A stretch of DNA of 64,000 bases from Alentia gelatinosa (lineage: Eukaryota; Annelida; Polychaeta; Phyllodocida; Polynoidae), in contig OX465583.1 in the NCBI GenBank assembly GCA_950022655.1, positions 10,251,798 to 10,315,797 on the forward strand, given 5' to 3'. Below, in pieces: positions 31,705 through 42,030 of the stretch (position 1 is its first letter; each line of letters starts with the position of its first letter). A program made the translations under genes and the position numbers. The notes below the pieces were generated by a model. The model was not told where the DNA came from and did not search any database. It saw only the letters and a list, made by a program, of their open reading frames with translations.

Positions 31705-32102
31705 CAGAGGAGGTGTGAAGCGTAGCGCCCCCTATCGTTTTGGCATGGTCTCAAATGACAGCTGAATGTGGATTCCTATACTAAAATAGGCTATTTAGTA
31801 ACTGCTACAACATACAAACTGTTGGAGCTCTATCTAAAATCTTTTCAGATATTGATACAGTGATATCTAATGTACTCCAAACCACAATAGAGCTCAATAG
31901 AGCTCCACGTTTTATGGCTGTTTGGTGTTGTTTAATACAACCTTATTTTCTCATAGGCTATGGCTTACAAGCCTCACACAGTCCATTCTCAAGAGCTCCT
32001 TCTCCTCTGCTGGCAGGTTTGAATGTGGCGCCTTGAACCCTGCCGCGATGGCATATATGAGTTGGGTGCCTATAGGGGGCGCTGCGCTTCACATCTCCTC
32101 TG
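31705..32102. mobile_element. hAT-like MITE, 398 bp, copy 2
   Basis: CAGAGGAGGTGTGAAGCGTA at left, TGCGCTTCACATCTCCTCTG at right. A perfect 8-bp direct repeat AGTCTATA flanks it (31697-31704, 32103-32110). The interior is closely similar to 22911-23307 along its whole length. The insertion target is a dispersed repeat, so relative age can be read. Confidence 0.9.
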
Positions 32103-32363
32103 AGTCTATAACAGCTTGTATAGTGTCTGTCACTCTCCCAACAGATCTTTCGTATTGCCTTGTCCTATGCTCGGTTTGTTTTATTACCTACTCTTGAAGC
32201 CATTTCTCCATTCCTTTTGAGTGTATTTTGAATAAGATTACCATAAAGGACTTCACTATCAATTTTGTGAGCTATGAACGTTTCTTAGTAAGCATTTCCG
32301 CTCTCAGAACCTACATATGAAACAAACTTATTTGGCTCAGACTGTTGTTCGTGGACAAGTCCT

Positions 32364-32805
32364 GGGGCCTGTTTAATAACCTAGGATCGTACATGAAGAC
32401 CCTTTTCTGTACCTCGTACAAGGGTTATCGTTTGATAATTCTAAATTCGTTCTCAATGATAGTCTGAATCCTCCATTAGGTCGTCCATAAGTGTTGAATA
32501 AAGTTGAACCATATCGTCCATGGGTCTCCTTGGCGTACAGAAAAGGGTCCATTGGCACGTTTAATAATCTGGGATCGTACATGATGACCCTTTTCTGTAC
32601 CCCGCACAAGGGACATCGTTTAATATTATCTAAGCCTGTTCGCTAAGACAGTATTAGCTGTCCATAAGGTTATCCATAAATTTTGAATGAAGTTGGCCCA
32701 CATCGTCCCTGGGTATCTATGGCATACAAAAAAGGGTCTACATGTAGGATCCTAGATTATTAAACGGGGCCCTTATGTACGATCCTAGATTATTCAACAG
32801 GCCCC
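32364..32805. mobile_element. GGGGCC-TTTAATAATC family element nested inside another copy
   Basis: Outer copy: GGGGCCTGTTTAATAACC at 32364 to GATTATTCAACAGGCCCC at 32805. Inner copy: about 32551-32772 (GCACGTTTAATAATC...GATTATTAAACGGGGCCC). The outer sequence is split at AAAAGGGTC | TTATGTACGATCC. Both carry GTTCGCTAAGACAG or related text and CATCGTCC(A/C)TGGGT. Confidence 0.8.
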
Positions 32806-33220
32806 TGCAGGACTCAACCAAAGCAGCCTCTGAGTCAGAACAGAGTGGAGAGAGAGGTGGCGGCCAATCTAAACAGTTCAGTGCATCGAGGTGCCACCTG
32901 GTGTTAGACTATCACAACTGTGAGACCGAGAGAGATCAAAACGGAGGAAATTACGGTCAAGTCTGCAGGCTCTATTGTTGTATAACAACCTCTTTTCTTT
33001 TCTTTTCATCATCTTTTGTATTTTCCAACATGATACAAGTATGGCGTTTGTATTATTACATGCGGGTCTGTGCGCGAATCTCTCACACTTACTGGCCAGC
33101 TGTATGGATTCTGTTCTGCACACTATGCACGATCTAATAGCTTCTGCAATCCGTACCACGTGACATATCATAAAATGGCGTTTTTTCATTATTTCCAGAT
33201 ATATGATAAGAAGAAGACTT
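32806..33220. other. Intergenic stretch, overlapping opposed ORFs without support
   Basis: A 151-codon minus-strand frame (32878-33333) and a 120-codon plus-strand frame (32775-33137) overlap. Neither shows a domain, a signal peptide or splice context, and the minus frame runs into a palindrome. I do not call a gene. Confidence 0.4.
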
Positions 33221-33346
33221 AGCGAGTGTGTCTGAATGACATCTGTTCCTTGTTGTTTTTGGTGGGATTTATTAACTTCGTTCTTCGAACTCGGTGAATA
33301 TTTCCAACCAAAACAATTCGGAACAGATTTCATTCAGGCACACTCT
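33221..33346. repeat. Palindrome with CTTCG..CTCGG apex
   Basis: Left arm GAGTGTGTCTGAATGACATC then TGTTCC; right arm GGAACAGATTTCATTCAGGC. Apex TTAACTTCGTTCTTCGAACT then CGGTGAATA, matching the apex theme of the composite elements. Confidence 0.8.
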
Positions 33347-33819
33347 CGATGTCTCCATATACTATTATCTTTGTTGTGCACAAGCAAAATATATGATCTT
33401 TTATAATGAAAATGACAAATATAGATTTCCACGGAAAACTGAAAGCTGCGTTCTCTAAATATAGATTAAATTACGACTTGGCAATAACACCTCTATGGCA
33501 AGCCGATGCTAGAAAAGAATTTCTGTAAAAAAAAAAATCTGAATTTTTTTTTTATTTAATCAATTCTATGTTTGAATATAGGTTTACATTCTTTTCAGAC
33601 TTTGCAGCGTGGTCACAGCTGGAGGTATATTGTGGTAGAATCGATGATGTCCGACAGGCTGACTGCAGAGTGTGGCGTTGTAGGATATGCGAGACGCGTA
33701 TTGATATCACATTGATTTAACCCACTGCGTGCGTGTTTCACCATCATTTGTCAAAGCATTCAGGTCAAGCCATTTCCTATTGAATACAGACGTTCATACC
33801 CCACAGAGCGGATCCAGAG

Positions 33820-34100
33820 AAAATTATATAGGGCACGTAGCTATTGTGCTATAGAGGCAGCCATCTTGCCCCCCCCCCCCCCCGCCTACTTCATCCAAAA
33901 CACCAGTTGGCGGGACCAATTATCAATGGATTAAAAAAAATTGGGGGGGGGGGGGCGCTTGCCATGGAGGAATTTTAACCTTGTCTCAAAATTATTTATA
34001 TAATATAATAACTGGTCGCTCCCGACTGCAGTGGTGCTATCTTGCTATGTCTTAGTGGATGATGGCAGAACTAGCAATCACTCTGTACCCTATACAGTCA
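33820..34100 (+). repeat. Dispersed repeat with poly-C, copy 1
   Basis: CACGTAGCTATTGTGCTATA, GAGGCAGCCATCTTG, C16, CAATTATCAATGGATT, a G13 run, TTTTAACCTTGTCTCAA, CAGTGGTGCTATCTT and CTAGCAATCACTCTGT. The same order is found at 43565-43830, where the poly-C is longer. Confidence 0.82.
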
Positions 34101-34144
34101 ATAAAAAAAACCACCGTGTTCTAGGATTATCATGAAGCATCACA

Positions 34145-34402
34145 AAATTTCATATGATTGTTTATATGGCGTGAGTTGTCTTTGTGGAATGACAACACGA
34201 AGCAGAGCTGAGTGATATCGGTAGTGGAAGACAACAAACGACATGTAAACAATCATATGAAATTGATTATGAATAGATTTTATCCTACACTGTCACATGT
34301 TTTTAACTTCATATGTCACCTGTGGCATATGAATATTTTGTGGCATAACCACACCATGTTATGTGTGTGGAGATTCATATGAGGGGTAGGATAATAGAAA
34401 GG
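34145..34402. mobile_element. Composite element: palindrome plus TIR module
   Basis: Palindrome 34148-34264: AATTTCATATGATTGTTTA at left, TAAACAATCATATGAAATT at right, apex AGCAGAGCTGAGTGATATC. Module: GATTTTATCCTACACT at 34274 to GAGGGGTAGGATAA at about 34394. Confidence 0.8.
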
Positions 34403-34679
34403 AGACAATTGCACAAACAGAAATATCTAGGTCAGCTTCAGAAAACTGATGTTAGACAAGCTATTCTATCATTGAAGCCATTTTGACTATTCAAATAGAC
34501 ATGTAATGGACAATGCACTCGACTCTATACATCACAATTCACTCTCACTGCCAATACAGCTGTCAATGTGATTTATCAATCCTGTCATTTCATACCGTGT
34601 AATTCAATCACTGGGCTGGTGGATTAGATTCAATGTGACCCGTTTCTAGGATTCTCGTCGAGGAAATATGCTATTCTAG

Positions 34680-34945
34680 AAACATTTCATGAGGGTTGTC
34701 TAATCTGAACATTTCATGAGGAGTGTCTAATTTGAACATTTCATGAGGGGTGTCTAATCTGCACATTTCATGAGTGTCTATTCTGAACATTTCATGAGGA
34801 GTGTCTACTCTGAACATTTCATGAGGGGTGTCTAATTTGAACATTTCATGAGGAGTGTCTAATCTGAACATTTCATGAGGGGTGTCTAATTTGAACATTT
34901 CATGAGGAGTGTCTAATCTGAACATTTCATGAGGAGTATCTACTC
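34680..34945. repeat. Minisatellite, 27-bp unit, about 10 copies
   Basis: Unit GAACATTTCATGAGGAGTGT then CTAATCT, with one 24-bp unit. All unit lengths are multiples of three, so the minus strand reads through as repeated DTPHEMFRL/DTPHEMFKL (116-codon ORF, 34671-35021). No other gene evidence. Confidence 0.93.
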
Positions 34946-35096
34946 CGCTGTTAAGCTGTAGAGAGCTGGAGGCTGTGAAAGACGGCCCGAGAGTGATAGT
35001 TTTCTCCGGATGTGTCGGCATGAACCGTTATGAGGCATTTCCACCTGGCGACTGAATGTCTAATGATTTCATAGTCACTGGGAAATTAGTTGTCGG

Positions 35097-35510
35097 GTTG
35101 TTGTTTTGTTGTTTGAGTATCCCCACGTCCCTAACGTCCGATTATGTTCTATTAGACTTACTTCGGGTTTGATGGTGACCACATCTATGAGATGTATTTA
35201 CGTAGAAATCTCACCCCTACACATTTCTTTTACTTCCCACACCACATAGACATGTTATGAGAAGGATTGACCTTTGATATAGCAGTTAAATCTACCACTG
35301 CTGGGGATGAAGGAGAAAGGTGGCTGTACACAGCACCACATAGATATGGTATGAGAAGGATTGGCCTTTGATATAACAGTAAATCTACCACTGGTGGGGG
35401 TGAAGGAGAAGAGTGGCTGCAGCGGGATTTGAACCCACACATTTGAAGGTCCTACAACCTTGGGGTTACAAGTCCAGTAACTTAACCACTGAGCTATCTA
35501 CCAGGGTGGT
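35097..35510 (-). mobile_element. tRNA-headed SINE with internally duplicated body
   Basis: Minus-strand head GTAGATAGCTCAGTGGTTAA and B box GGGTTCAAATCCCGC. The body segment from CCACACCACATAGACATG to GAAGGAGAAAGGTGGCTG is present twice in tandem (about 35237-35328 and 35334-35420). The 45143 copy shows the same duplication, defining a subfamily. Confidence 0.83.
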
Positions 35511-35762
35511 GGTACTTGTGGATTTATCTCAGCACATAATCATAAACCTGGAAAGCGCACACACTGTTTCCATCTGACGATTGGAAACAGTGAACGTGTG
35601 CAAGCTCGTGAAACTTTTCTTGGATTTAAAAAAAACACAGAGAAAAAAACACAAAAAAAAACACACACAAAAACCAGCCTCGACTGTAGCTTGATAATAA
35701 ACCCTCCCAATTTTCTAGCCGAGTAAATATATGGGGGATGAGGGGAGGGGATATATATATAT

Positions 35763-36178
<416 letters not shown>

Positions 36179-36259
36179 CGGTGGTGCCAAATTGTGTTTT
36201 GTGGGGATAAATAATCGCCGAACTGATATTGTCCTCCCCATTTCCACGTGACATTCAAA

Positions 36260-36567
36260 CAGCGATGTCAGTTGGGGTTATGAAAAAAAAAGAGAAAATA
36301 TTTTCCATGTGGGATTTTATGCATGAGAGAGATTGAGAAATACTTTTCATGTGGAATTTACTGCCTCAGAAATACTGGGGAAAATTGAAAACACATCGTA
36401 AATATGCCATGAAATGGTACTGGGGGATGAGGGGAGGGTTTAACCACTGTCTATTGGTGTGCATGAGGCCAAATCTTTTTCTTTGTTGTGCACAGGGGAA
36501 AAGAGTTGAGAAACTGAAAACGAAAACAAGGATTTCCTTGGAAAATAGGAAAAAACTGCCATCTCTG
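36260..36567. mobile_element. CAGGGATGTCAG-family MITE
   Basis: CAGCGATGTCAGTTGGGGTT at left, AAAAACTGCCATCTCTG at right. The segment GAGATTGAGAAATACTTTTC at about 36327 suggests an internal duplication of the left part. Confidence 0.78.
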
Positions 36568-37194
36568 CCGCAAGTAGACGGCGTGTGGTGCTAAAAGTCT
36601 GGATCGTCGGCCAGAATCGTCAGGTGGAAAGGCGCCACTCCAAGTGTTGGCGTGTGACCCGGCGTTTACATGAGATATGTGGCAACTGTAGATCATCAGG
36701 CCAATAGTTGTCAGGTGGTGCTAGATATCCACCGCAAAAGTCGTCGACCTCAGAATGTCCTTGAGTGTTTACACTGACAACTAAGTTTTCATAGAATCAC
36801 CGCCTGTGTAGACGACTAATTGAAGCTGGCTAGAAATAGTCGCAGGCGTCAGAGCGTGTCCTAAAGTCGTCAGGTGGTGCTGAATTGTGTAATCTGATAT
36901 ATCTGCAGTCGCCATGCACTTGGCATTTAGACTAGACGATCTCTACCATTCTACTGCTAAAAGGTATGAGGCAGTGCAAAATGCCAGAATCGCCGGCGAT
37001 AATCGTCTCGTGTAAACGGCGGGTGAGGGTGAAATCGCTAATCAGGACGGGGTGTACACGATGGCGCGACAGGTGGGTTGGGGTTTTACACAGGCGCCCC
37101 GCCACGCCTCTGATGGATCACCCAATGGCGTTCTGACACGCCACGACCAGGGCTTCTTTGTTGGGGCAAAACATCCTCGGCCGGCAGGAGTTAT
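36568..37194. other. Intergenic stretch, nothing firm
   Basis: Loose repetition of GTCGTCAGGTGG / CGTCAGGTGGTGCT phrases (36610, 36700, 36870) suggests an old element. No supported ORF. Confidence 0.45.
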
Positions 37195-37935
37195 CATAAC
37201 GCCATGGGCAGAGGTTAGAGGGCGGAGATCTAGGGTAGAGGTTAGAGGGCGGAGAAGGGCGGGTAGAGGTCAGAGGGTGGGGAAGGGCAGGCAGAGGGCG
37301 GGCAGAGGTTAGAGGGCGGAGAATGTCAGGCGGAGGGCGGGGAAAGGTTAGAGGGTGGAGATCTAGGGTAGGCAGAGCGTGGGCAGAGGTTAGAGGGTGG
37401 AGAAGGGCGGGAAGAGGTTAGAGGGCGGAGAAGGGCAGGCAGAGGGCGGGGAAAGGTTAGAGGGCAGAGAAGGGCAGGCAGAGGTTGGAGGGTGCGAAGG
37501 GTGGGAAGAGGGCTGCAGAGGTTAGAGGAAGGCGGGCAGAGGTTAGAGGGTGGAGAAGGGCAGGCAGAGGTTAGAGGGCGGAGAAGGGAGGGCAGAGGGC
37601 GGGCAGAGTTTGGAGGGTGTAGAAGGGTGGGCAGAGGGCGGAGTGGGGTAGGCAGAGGGCTGTAGAGGTTAGAGGGCGGAGAAGGGTGGACAGAGGGCGG
37701 GCAGAGGTTGGAGGGCGTAGAAGGGTGGGCAGAGGGCGGAGTGAGGTAGGCAGAGGGCTGTAGAGGTTAGAGGGCGGAGAAGGGCGGGCAGAGGTTAGAT
37801 GGCCGAGAAGGGCGGGTAGAGGTTAGAGGGCGGAGAAGGGCGGGTAGAGGTCAGAGGGCGGAGAGGGGAGGGTAGAGGTTAGAGGGCGGAGAGGGGAGGG
37901 TAGAGGTTAGAGGGCGGAAAGGGGAGGGCAGAGGC
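37195..37935. repeat. Polypurine minisatellite, 27-30 bp unit
   Basis: About 26 copies around AGAGGTTAGAGGGCGGAGAA then GGGCGGGC, with GCAGAGGGCGG variants. The plus strand is about 95% purine with many GGG runs, so triplex or G-quadruplex formation is plausible. Confidence 0.94.
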
Positions 37936-38099
37936 CTGCGAGATTAAGACAGAGACGAGGGCCGAGAGAGGAGGGTCGTGGGTGGATGGATGAGGGAGGG
38001 CTTGTGGGTGGATACTTTTTAGACCCAAATTAGAATCCTACATGTAGGCAATATCCTATAAACTGGCATCAAGTTGATTAAACCTATATCTTCGCAGGG

Positions 38100-38690
38100 G
38101 AAATCTCAATTAAAAAAAAAATACAACCTTGATAAATACTATGTAACAGTAGAAACGTCGGTTCTGTAATAAATGCTACATATTTCACCTTGACTATCTC
38201 AGTGGTTGTACTATTATCATCAGGATTATAGATATTCGTGGCAGAACCCAGCAGTATCTCGAGTTTCTCATTAGAAACCCATCCATGTCTACATACATAC
38301 CTCCCCCCTCATCTGCGGCTCAATGCATAATTCTCAATTAAAAAAAATTCAACCTTGATAAATACTATGTAACAGTAGAAACGTCGGTTCTGTAATAAAT
38401 GCTACATATTTCACCTTGACTATCTCAGTGGTTGTACTATTATCATCAGGATTATAGATATTCGTGGCAGACTGCAGCAGTATCTCGAGTTACTCATTAG
38501 AAACCCATCCATGTCTACATCTATAGCCTTCCCCTCATCTGCGGCTCAATGCATAATTCTCAATTAAAAATAATACAACCTTGATAATACTATGTAACAG
38601 TAGAAACGTCGGTTCTGTAATAAATACAACAATATATCACATCGACTATATCAGTGGTTGTACTATTATATCCACCTCATCTTAAATAAA
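38100..38690. repeat. Tandem repeat, 226-228 bp unit, 2.5 copies
   Basis: CAATTAAAAAAAAA starts at 38107, 38335 and 38561, followed by ACAACCTTGATAAATACTAT, GTAGAAACGTCGGTTCTGTA, GTGGTTGTACTATTATCATC and TTCGTGGCAGA. A detached copy of the unit's last third (GATATTCGTGGCAGACTGCA...CATCTGCGGCTC) is at 38886-38976. Confidence 0.9.
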
Positions 38691-38767
38691 GAAAGAAATT
38701 TCATTTGTTTGGGTAGTTTAACGTCAGATCTGTTTAATTAGACTTTAAGAAAAACTCCCTGGTAAAG

Positions 38768-38870
38768 CAGGGATGTCCATATCATATTTGTTTGACGTAA
38801 GGAAAGAAATTACATATACTGAATATGGAAAAGTGGATTTCCACGGAAAAGTGGAAAACTGACATCTCTG
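38768..38870. mobile_element. CAGGGATGTCAG-family MITE, 103-bp deletion derivative
   Basis: CAGGGATGTCCATATCA at left and GTGGAAAACTGACATCTCTG at right, with GTGGATTTCCACGG before the end. Flanks TAAAG|...|CTAAAG suggest a target duplication. It lies between the 227-bp tandem repeat and its detached piece, just after a SINE-tail fragment at 38706-38747. Confidence 0.75.
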
Positions 38871-39006
38871 CTAAAGGTGTATTATAGATATTCGTGGCAG
38901 ACTGCAGCAGTATCTCGAGTTTCTCATTAGAAAGCCATCCATGTCTACATACATACCTCCCCCCTCATCTGCGGCTCCCTGCACGCTGCTCCAGCCTGTG
39001 GAGGAG

Positions 39007-39565
39007 ACTTAGACTGGCTCCAGTCCCTGCATCCTATGGCTACCCTCCTCACTGGGATACTGGCTCCAGTCCCTGCATCCTATGGCTACCCTCCTCGCTG
39101 GGATACAGGCTCCAGTCCCTGCATCCTATGGCTACCCTCCTCACTGGGATACAGGCTCCAGTCCCTGCATCCTATGGCTACCCTCCTCACTGGGATACTG
39201 GCTCCAGTCCCTGCATCCTATGGCTACCCTCCTCACTGGGATACAGGCTCCAGTCCCTGCATCCTATGGCTACCCTCCTCGCTGGGATACAGGCTCCAGT
39301 CCCTGCATCCTATGGCTACCCTCCTCACTGGGATACAGGCTCTAGTCCCTGCATCCTATGGCTACCCTCCTCGCTGGGATACAGGCTCCAGTCCCTGCAT
39401 CCTATGGCTACCCTCCTCGCTGGGATACAGGCTCCAGTCCCTGCATCCTATGGCTACCCTCCTCGCTGGGATACAGGCTCCAGTCCCTGCATCCTATGGC
39501 TACCCTCTTCACTGGTATACTGGCTCCAGTCCCTGCATCCTATGGCTGCCCTCCTTGCTGGGATA
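39007..39565. repeat. Minisatellite, 46-bp unit, about 12 copies
   Basis: Unit CTGGCTCCAGTCCCTGCATC, then CTATGGCTACCCTCCTC(A/G)C, then TGGGATA. Most units are identical apart from CACTGGG/CGCTGGG and CTGG/CAGG. As 46 is 1 modulo 3, a single ORF (38894-39775, 293 codons) passes through the repeat in all three phases; it is not a gene. An identical single unit is at 3953-3998. Confidence 0.96.
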
Positions 39566-39829
39566 CAGGGACTGGTGCAATCTGTAATGGTGTTGGATTT
39601 CTGGCGCTGTTTAGCTCCAGCATTCCCAACACTCTCCTTACAGATATACTGGCTACTGGTCAAGATATCTGCTGGGAGATTGATACCCTCTCACTTTGAT
39701 CTCAATCGAGTCACAGTCAAGAGCAGGCGAAATTTATTGCAGGCGGCCAGAGAACTGGAGCAGGGGGACGGGTAGGAAAGGTGTAGGATTACAGGGAGCA
39801 ACCGGGGGACATTTACAGGAGGTTCTGCT

Positions 39830-39955
39830 CCTACTGGACAAGTCTTTGATTCATGGGCCAGTCAGAGAAGGATACATACTATAATGAACTTTTTTCTGAT
39901 TATGTTTAATTATCTAATGAGTGTTTATAATCAAAGACTTGAGCAAGTCTAGAGG
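39830..39955 (+). repeat. Dispersed element with AAGTCTTTGATT ends
   Basis: GGACAAGTCTTTGATTCATG, GGCCAGTCAGAGAAGGATAC and ATAATCAAAGACTTGAGCAA; TIRs AAGTCTTTGATT/AATCAAAGACTT are intact. The same element as at 3953-4105, next to the related minisatellite in both places. Confidence 0.8.
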
Positions 39956-40064
39956 AGACCCTCCAGTGCCCACTGGTGTCTGGAGCAGGCTGACATCAGC
40001 ACAGGACGCCAACACCACATGACGCAGCTCGCCAACAGCAAACTCACGCCTCAATCTCACCCCT

Positions 40065-40195
40065 GGTTACCGACCACATATAAAACGTTAGAATTCTGTC
40101 GGATCCGCTTGGAGTTTCTCCCACACATAGGGACAGAGTGAACCAGACCTATGCATGGAGACTGAAGGGACACGAGAGAGGATTCTCGTGCAGTA
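40065..40195 (-). repeat. Dispersed repeat with CACGAGA hairpin, reverse copy
   Basis: ACCACATATAAAACGTTAGA, GATCCGCTTGGAG, GGGACAGAGTGAACCAGACC and CACGAGAGAGGATTCTCGTG, the reverse complement of 4855-5105. Confidence 0.75.
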
Positions 40196-40200
40196 ATAAG

Positions 40201-40505
40201 CTTTATCCTACCCCTAATATAAAATCCCATAGGCTTAACATCGAGTTTCTGTATACCACGCTGACTGGCATACGGAGTTTTATATGCCACTAGTGGCATA
40301 CAGAATTGTTATCACATAATATTCCAAAATCGAAGAGACGGGTTAGGATAAAATCAAAACCTGATTCGTTTTAATCTTGGCCACCGCATTCCACTCCTGG
40401 AGTTTTGGCTCTGGACTTTACTCGGCTTCGCCTCGTGAAATCACTATGCCAAAATCCAGTCGTGGCATACGGTGGCCAAGATTAAAACTCATCCAGTTTT
40501 ACGAT
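40201..40505. mobile_element. Composite element: TIR module plus palindrome, mirror of 11196-11509
   Basis: Module 40201-40355: TTTATCCTACCCCTAATATA, CCATAGGCTTAACAT, GGGTTAGGATAAAATC. Palindrome 40356-40505: GATTCGTTTTAATCTTGGCC at left and GGCCAAGATTAAAACTCATC at right, apex TTACTCGGCTTCGCCTCGTG. The same two families as at 11196 but with module and palindrome order reversed, i.e. the composite is in the other orientation. Confidence 0.85.
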
Positions 40506-40989
40506 AGTAACCTGTTACTCTTTTTTGTATTTCTATACACAGATATACTTCTATCCTTGGGATTTGTTTTTCGCCATACTGAATTTTTTTTTAGAACTGT
40601 AGGTCTCTGATCTCCTTTCCTTGAGAGAAAGAGATGAGATCACACCCTTTCGCTGGTGTCAATCCATAGTGTTCTGATCGCTGATGATCAGCTCAAGCAC
40701 CTGTGTCATACGAAATGATAACCACAAGTTTACGATGGTTTCCTGTTCGCCCGCTAGGGGGCAGGACAGCAGTAAACGTGAGGGGGGAGGGGGGAGGGGG
40801 GTAGCCAAATAGGAATCGACGAAGTCGCTAGTACAAGTTAAAAACGTTAGAAAAATTACACTCAATGATTATCCCTGTAAAGTGACAATACTACGTGTCA
40901 TGGCGGAGTGAATATGAGATGATGTCATATGCAATTGGATTTACGAAGTAAATTGAAATATTCTTACATTGTGATTCTATTTAATGTCG
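40506..40989. other. Intergenic stretch, nothing recognised
   Basis: T-rich at the start, a G-rich patch near 40780-40800. Small ORFs without support. Confidence 0.45.
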
Positions 40990-41150
40990 GTAAAACGGGT
41001 GAGATAAACCCAGAACCGCACTCGAATTATAAGATACACAATACCCCACTGTTTGGATGGGCCGTAATCGTCACTCGACTTCACCTCGATGACGATTGCG
41101 GCCCATCAAAACTTGTGGAGTATTGTATATTTATACGATTCTCGATGCAG
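40990..41150. repeat. Palindrome module without TIR module
   Basis: ACGGGTGAGATAAACCCAGA, then arms ACAATACCCCACTGTTTGGA and its approximate complement CAAAACTTGTGGAGTATTGT, apex GTCACTCGACTTCACCTCGA. The same family as 11779-12080, here followed directly by ACGATTCTCGATGCAGTTCT. Confidence 0.8.
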
Positions 41151-41580
41151 TTCTATATAATTCTGCCATTTCCTGCTGACCGACCCTACGCTGGTTTCCG
41201 GTCTCATGCAACATGTGACAGCCACAATGCCGACTACCAGCGGAGGGAGCAGCTCGTGAGGCATTTGTCATAACTAGGAGCAAATAGTCATCATTGACAA
41301 ATGAGCGTGCTTTGTTTGTTTGTTTGTGGTTTAATGTCCCAGAGGACCCTGGGGATATATAGGTACTATGAATGAGCGTTTAATCATAAATAAATATCAA
41401 TTAAAAGGTTTGGGTTACATTCAGTCTATGGATCGTTTCTGTTTCCCATTTGCACCTAGTGAACTTGCCATTTATGCAACTGCCTGAATCTAGGCATAAT
41501 TTCTCTTGATTCCACTCTTGCCCTAAGTATTGTAAGAGGGATAAATGTGAAACTATACAGAATGGCTATTAATAGATACA
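41151..41580. other. Intergenic stretch
   Basis: TTTGTTTGTTTGTTTG with GGTTTAATGTCCCAGAGG at about 41311-41347 resembles a SINE tail of another subfamily. Otherwise nothing. Confidence 0.45.
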
Positions 41581-41581
41581 C

Positions 41582-41586
<5 letters not shown>

Positions 41587-41665
<79 letters not shown>
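41587..41665. repeat. (TA)n microsatellite
   Basis: About 38 TA dinucleotides, then ACACACACATACATG. Minus-strand ORFs rich in Tyr-Ile across it are artefacts, although one of them continues into the candidate exon at 41769-42030. Confidence 0.97.
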
Positions 41666-41672
<7 letters not shown>

Positions 41673-41768
41673 TACATGCTAGTGTATATGAAATTTGAAA
41701 TGCAAGAATTCCGCCAATTTTCGGAAATCTTGCATCCCTGTAAATTAAGACACATAATGCTTTCTCAC

Positions 41769-42030
41769 CTTTCATATTATCGGTGACCTCCATACTGGGT
41801 ATCAGAGGGTCCAGTCGCACTTGGAAGTTCCAGCGCACACCGGGTAGGGGCGGCAATGTCCACGCCCCTCCGCCCGCCGCCCGGCCCCCGCCGCCCGCCG
41901 CCCCGGCCCCGCCGCCCTGGGACCCCGCCCCGCCCCCGACGACTCGGGGGTAGGACAGCAACATGCGCAGCGCACCACACTGACGGCGATGTGGTAGAAG
42001 TCTCCTGTCAGAATCACTCTTCCGTGACAT
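41769..42030 (-). CDS. Candidate GC-rich coding exon with splice donor, unidentified protein
   Basis: On the minus strand an ATG at 42030 opens 87 codons: a basic start (MSRKSDSDRRLLPHRR), a Gly/Ala-rich low-complexity middle made of GGC/GCG triplets, and a complex end (VRWNFQVRLDPLIPSMEV then TDNMK). It ends at AAAG|GTGAG at 41768, a good donor. In another frame the upstream part reads GRVILTGDFYHIAVSVVRCA, also protein-like, so a length error or real indel in the GGC tract may have shifted the frame. I do not recognise the family. The exon is much richer in GC than the flanks. Confidence 0.33.

Noticed and set aside
32878..33333. 151-codon minus-strand ORF
   Set aside because: Not tandem-repeat-derived, but no domain, no plausible splice context, and its 5' part lies in a palindrome; an opposed ORF of similar length overlaps it.
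38894..39775. 293-codon ORF, the longest in the window
   Set aside because: It runs through the 46-bp minisatellite in three successive reading phases; no unique domain, and the unit has a non-coding ancestor at 3953-3998.
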